Part shown: piece by piece, positions 59,555 to 64,000 of the stretch
Layout of the letters: each line of letters starts with the position of its first letter
Position numbering within the stretch: the first letter of the stretch is position 1
From: Thermothelomyces thermophilus ATCC 42464
Lineage: Eukaryota; Ascomycota; Sordariomycetes; Sordariales; Chaetomiaceae
Assembly (NCBI RefSeq): GCF_000226095.1
Contig: NC_016476.1
Span: forward strand, 4,030,001-4,094,000
Length of the DNA stretch: 64,000 bases
Direction: 5' to 3'
Made by a program: the position numbers and the translations under genes
The notes under the pieces: generated by a model
Databases searched by the model: none
The model's input: the letters and a program-made list of their open reading frames with translations, nothing else
Told to the model about the DNA's origin: nothing

Positions 59555-62520
59555 TTAATTAAGATACTTAATAGTATGAATCTACCCATAAAGCTCTAGT
59601 TAGAAAGTATATAAGCGGTAGTATATTTATATATAATAAGCCTAAGCTATACTTACTTATTTAGAACTCTTAATAAAGTGTTCTATAGCTAGTTTAAATA
59701 GTATTTTCGTTAGTACGAACCTAGCTTGAGAATTACGTTAACTAGCGACTTATACCTAGACTAAAGTAGTATCTTTATATATAAATGCCAGGCATATATC
59801 CTCTATAAGGATAGGGAAGCTAAGTAGCATACAAAGGACTTCAAGGTACTACTATATAGGCTAATAAGGTATCTTATAGGATATTGCGTATCTAATATCT
59901 ATCACGTTTAGATACCTAAGCTCGATAGGGTCATTATAACTTATAACGTTCGCTTTAATAAGAAGACTTTCTACCATCTAGGCGAAGAGCAGCCAATAGA
60001 GTCGTTACTAGCGGTAGCAAGCTAGGAAGTCAATTAATTCGATCTTAGCGAAGATTCCTAGGATACCGACTTTCTCTAGGAAGCGTTATAATAGACCTAG
60101 CAACTAGTGGAAGACTCTATTATAGTAGCTTAGCCACCTCTATTGTAAGAAAGTCCGGCAGTAGACTAACCTCTCTGACAAGGTCAAGACTTAAGGGTAA
60201 GGGAGCTCTCTAATACGTAGCCTATAAGTAAATAATTAGCTCTAGAGACTCTTATAGTAGAGATATAAGTAATAGACGAACTTACTAAATAGATAGAGAG
60301 CTTTAGAGGACTCTTAACCCCTGAATATATATTTAAGCCCTTAGTGACTTGCCCTATACTAGCTAGTAAAGGGGATATCTACTAGGAAGTAGGAGGGTTT
60401 GAATTAGGGCCTTCCTAGTCACTAGCTAGCTAACTAGACGCTAGGGAGAGCAGGGGAGCCGTCGAATCTAATAGAGGAATGCCTTCTATAGAAGAATCTA
60501 GCGCGCGTAACGAGTGGACAGAAGAGCTAGGAGCTAGGGACGGTACTACCGATATATCGTATCTAGCTAGGCTAGAAGAGTAGAGCGTTAAGCGAAGTCC
60601 GGATTAGCCAACGTATCCTCTAGAAGGTAGAAGCAAAGGAAAAGCTACTTAGTAACCTCCTATAAGGAAAGGCAGAGGCAGGAGGAGGATTTATAAGCCT
60701 AGGGACCCTATCTAGTTAAGCAAATGGCTATAAAATAAAGAGAGGGTCAATTACTATTACTCCTTTATCTATATAATAAAGGAACTCTAGCGATAGTTCT
60801 ATAAGACTTATCTACCTAATTAATAGGAAGCTTACCTAGAGGACTTGAGTATAAGAACAATATATATAGTGTTCGCTACTACTATACGATAGAAAGATGC
60901 TATATGCCTTAGAGTAGCCCTAAATAAGCCGCGTTAGTATATTAACGATCTTACTTGTGTTTCTACTAACTAGCAAGACCTGTATAACTACCTATTAGAA
61001 TAATAGTTCAAAGACGTAGCTCGCGAGGAGATATATAACTTAGAGAGTAGGGGAACGTAGAAGATCGTACCACACGAGCAGGCGAAAGTATAACCTATCC
61101 TACTAAAATAGATCTTTATATATAAGTTTAATAAGGACGGTTTCCTAGAGAAGTATAAGGCAAGGATCTATATATAAGGAGATCTATAAGATATTAGCTT
61201 AGTAGAAAGTATATACATAGCTACTCTAGTAGTATAGTCATTCTATATAATAATGGTAATCACTATATACTTTGACTTGGAAGTTAAGCAGTTCGATATA
61301 GCGTAAGTATTCCTTACCGCTAAACGACCGGAAGACGATCCCGTCGTCTACAAACCATTAGAAGGATTTAAGTAGCTAGGGAAATACGTAGAGTTATAAA
61401 GAGCTCTATACGGCTTAAGAGACTTGCTACTTTTATAGTATAAGGAGTTCCATAAAATGCTATCAGATCTAGGTATAAAGCTATCGGGCGAAGAGAAGTA
61501 CCTCTTCTTAAGCTACGATAAATATATTATCCTAATCTTCTATATTAACGACTTCTTAGTCTTCTTCTATAAAAGCAATACTATAGTAGCCGAGTAGGTA
61601 ATAGAAGGAATTAAAGCTTAATATAATGTCTATAAGTAGGGTAATATTAGTTAGTTCCTCGACATTACGGTAATTCGAGACTAACCTATACGTAAGATAT
61701 AGTTAGTCTATAACTAATATATTAGAAAGGTAGCAAGAAGATATGGACTAGACGTACCTAGCGTGTATAAGCTAACTCCCTTAAGCTATAAAGAACTTAA
61801 GAAGTTCGAAGGGAGCGCTACTAGTATATAGATCAAAGAGTATTAGGAGCTTATTAGATCAATCCTATACCATATAGTTATACTACGTCTAGATATCGTA
61901 TATACCTATTTAGTACTCTCTCGATACCTGACTAACCTAGGACTAGACCACTTATTAGAGGTATAGTAGGTAGTAAGATATCCATTTAGGAGCTCTTGCC
62001 TATTAATCTAATATAGAGGCAAGCGAGCGCTAGATAGTTCGACGCTTATAATCGCTAGGGACGTGTTATATATAGATAATCCAGATATATAGTATTCGTT
62101 ATAGGGATATATCTTCTTCCTATTTAGAGGTCCTATTACGTAGAAGGCGTTATACTAGAATACTATTATAATGTTAAGCACTAAAGTAGAACTTCTAATG
62201 CTTTCTCTTATAGTAAGAGAGGCTATAGTACTTAAAAGGCTATTTACAGATATCGATCTTAAGCTTAGAGAACCCTAGAACATCTACTACGATAATTAGC
62301 AAATTATTTAATTAATAATAGCTAAGGACGAATATATTAATATTTGTCTATAGTATATAGATATCCATAATATATAGTTATACTAGGAAGTAGCAAAAGG
62401 AACGTTTAAAGCTATATATTTACTAACTAGTTAGATACTAACAGATAGGCTTACTAAACGACTTAGCTAATAAGCCTTCAAGTACTAGAAGGCTCTCTTT
62501 AATTTTTAAAATATAAGTTA
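59555..62520 (+). pseudogene. Copia A: end of integrase, reverse transcriptase and RNase H (decayed)
   Basis: Resumes exactly in frame with LIKILNSMNLP, then LNKVFYS, the usual integrase C-terminal region. The reverse transcriptase is visible from about 61050 (GTWKIVP, QFDIA.VFLTAK, LYGLRD). Its active site at 61541-61552 reads Y-I-N-D instead of Y-V-D-D, so one catalytic aspartate is lost. RNase H-type blocks (LSTKVELLMLSL near 62175, LTDRLTKRLS near 62445) close the polyprotein. Many stops. Confidence 0.8.
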
Positions 62521-62541
62521 TAGGCTTATATAATTAGGGGG

Positions 62542-62904
62542 TAGAAAATAACTCGAATTCGTCAAATAAAATACCGCCTAATACTCCTTATCTACTACTA
62601 TTAGCCATTACTAAGATTAATAGCCTTACTTTTACCTTTATCTTAGCTAGGTAACGACATAGCGCCTAACGCGTTATTAGACATACTAATGTAAGCATTA
62701 CAAGCCTCCTTAATCTTGCCTAACTAGTGGAAGATATCATATATAAAGCAAGCGATCTTTGTAAAATGTACAGGTTTAGCCTTATTAAGCTTATACTTTT
62801 CTATATTATCTATACTAGTACGTTTTAAGTTATTCCAAAGAACTATATATAACTTCTTAAGATTCTATATATATCTATTAGCAATTTGCTTATATACTAG
62901 GGAT
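62542..62904. other. unassigned sequence between Copia A and element F
   Basis: It does not match the Copia A LTR expected here. The minus strand can be read as protein through TAG (NNLKRTSIDNIEKYKLNKAK, then HFTKIACFIYDIF and KEACNAYISMSNNALGAMSLP). This suggests a piece of another element, but I do not recognise it. Confidence 0.3.
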
Positions 62905-63233
62905 TATAATATACTAGCCTTATAGCATCTATAGATAAGCGTATAATGTTTTATTTAACTACCTCAGGGAGGAAAGAGAGGAAAAATATAAGAGTTATAC
63001 AGAGGAATACCTTTTAACTAATATATATATATATAACCTAGGTAAGGCCTGGTTAGGCTCTAGGTCAGGCCCTAACCAGGCCTTGGCTACGTATCCACTA
63101 GACGAGTTACAAACGAGCAACGAACGCTCCTTGGACCTATAGGGCGTACGTAAGTAAGGCAAGGTAGGTTTGCTCTAATACCTAGGTAAAGCCTAGGCAT
63201 TATCTAGCCCGGGTGTAGCCTAGGCCTATAACA
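62905..63233 (-). repeat. LTR of element F
   Basis: 329 bp; on the plus strand starts TATAATATACTAGCC (RIP-altered TG start) and ends CCTATAACA. Matches the reverse complement of the D LTR in several blocks: AGATAAGCGTATAAT, AAGAGTTATA, CCTGGTTAGGCTC. Confidence 0.8.
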
Positions 63234-63525
63234 TACTCCCCCCTTCTCTTTTCGCGGTTACTAGGCCAACCTGCTCTATATCCTACCCTTATATCGGTCC
63301 TATAAGCGGGTCTCGTACCTTCCTTCCTTTGTCATTATAATAATATAACCTGCGTATATAATGGTATGTCGAGCGTGAATAGGTAGCTATTCGAGTTCAG
63401 ATGAAAGCTAAGCTCCTTCCCTTTGTCATTAGAACAATATAACCTATATATGTAGTAGTAAATTATACGTGTAATAAGCAATTTGCCTAGGTCCTATATA
63501 CTCCCTTACCGCCTTCCTCCTAATG

Positions 63526-63537
63526 CCTATAAATACC
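63526..63537 (+). promoter_or_regulatory. TATA-like box for the antisense gene in element F
   Basis: CCTATAAATACC followed by a long CT-rich leader, about 170 bp before the presumed start. Mirrors 43558-43567 in D. Confidence 0.55.
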
Positions 63538-63696
63538 CCCTCCTCTTCCCTTCTCTTTCTAATTCTCTCTCTTATAACTAACTCTCTTCCTCCTCTATAC
63601 CTTCTAACTGCCTCTGCCTCTTATAACTACGCTTATTACCTATATCCTTATTATACCTTTACAGTTTTTTTTTTTTTAAATTAGTATCTATCTAGT

Positions 63697-64000
63697 ATAT
63701 TAATAGCTGCTAGTTTACTTAGTAATAGTAGTAGTAGTTATTACCTTAGTAATAATAAGAATAAAGAGTACTATATAAGTTTTTCCCTACTTATACTGAT
63801 TTTTTTGGCCATTATATATATATATAAGGTATAGACTAACTTTTTATTTTATAGTATAAGAATACTAACCTTTCCCTTAGTAGGTATATTATTAAAGGTA
63901 ACTCCTCTAATAAGGAATTTAAACTATAGCTTAAGAAGTAGTAATATTACCTACTATATATTAACTAACTTCTTAAAGGCAATAAGGTTAAGTATATCTA
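63697..64000 (+). pseudogene. antisense gene of element F, 5' part (cut by window end)
   Basis: Exon 1 (63697-63774) is 26 codons with presumed start ATA (former ATG), reading SLLSNSSSSYYLSNNKNKEYY. The intron (63775-63854, 80 bp) starts ATAAGT, has a perfect GACTAAC branch site and ends TTTTATAG. Exon 2 continues YKNTNLSLSRYIIKGNSSNK and EFKL before RIP stops. The same exon length, phase and residues occur in the D copy. It continues past the window. Confidence 0.65.

Larger units (their letters stand above)
25137..62541 (+). mobile_element. Copia A: Ty1/copia retrotransposon split by Gypsy B
   Basis: The element starts with a 215-bp LTR in the HET pseudogene and ends at a polypurine-like run (62532-62541). 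Removing the 31.7-kb Gypsy B insertion leaves about 5.65 kb, a normal Copia length. Order of parts: Gag, protease, integrase, reverse transcriptase, RNase H, as in Ty1/copia. No copy of its LTR was found after the polypurine run, so the right end is missing or unrecognisable. Every domain carries multiple TAG and some TAA stops at former Gln and Trp codons. Confidence 0.85.
62905..64000 (-). mobile_element. element F: second Gypsy of the D family, reverse orientation, cut by the window end
   Basis: It opens with an LTR (62905-63233), then the same antisense promoter, leader, exon and intron order found in D, on the plus strand. Pol should lie beyond position 64000. The LTR and interior are diverged from D, so this is a subfamily and not a recent copy. 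Confidence 0.8.

Overview
The window is filamentous ascomycete DNA (Pezizomycotina, most like a Sordariomycete). The basis is short GT-AG introns of 50-140 bp with CTNAC-type branch sites, secreted GH11 and GH16 hydrolases, a HET-domain gene, MCT-type MFS and GFA proteins, Tad-type LINE and Ty1/copia and Ty3/gypsy elements, and intense repeat-induced point mutation (RIP). It has two sharply different halves.

Positions 1-25,136 are ordinary, balanced-composition, gene-bearing DNA. In order: a two-exon F-box protein (minus); a Tc1/mariner transposase fragment split by a solo LTR; a D-2-hydroxyacid dehydrogenase (minus); a GFA/CENP-V-like protein (minus); an intron-containing tRNA-Glu(CTC); a GH11 xylanase; an EI24/RRT8-like membrane protein; a decayed Ser/Thr-rich surface-protein gene; a three-exon GH16 glucanase (minus); an MCT-like MFS transporter with a one-base frameshift; and a HET-domain pseudogene. 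The genes do not form an obvious pathway. Three of the eleven protein loci are broken (surface protein, MFS, HET), and decay increases toward the repeat block.

Positions 25,137-64,000 are AT-rich, poor in CpA/TpG and full of TAG stops. This is a nest of retroelements that can be taken apart by target-site duplications (TSDs). Copia A (LTR at 25,137) lies in the HET pseudogene. Gypsy B (27,803-59,550, minus strand, 448-bp LTRs) split the Copia integrase. Inside B sit Gypsy D (29,488-44,048, 333-bp LTRs, TSD GTAAT) and a Tad-like LINE (48,077-53,301, 13-bp TSD, TAA-repeat tail). Gypsy C (35,774-43,264, 419-bp LTRs, TSD AAAGT, chromodomain) sits inside D. A second member of the D family (F) enters at 62,905 in the opposite orientation and runs off the window.

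The most unusual observation is in the D/F family. Between pol and the 3' LTR there is an antisense transcription unit with a TATA-like box, a pyrimidine-rich leader, a 26-codon first exon, an intron of about 80 bp and a second exon ending in an acidic tail. Exon lengths, splice junctions and protein sequence agree between the two copies in opposite orientations, and element C landed inside the intron of one of them. B may also carry a long antisense reading frame downstream of its integrase. All coordinates and translations come from reading the sequence by eye; no alignment or database search was run.
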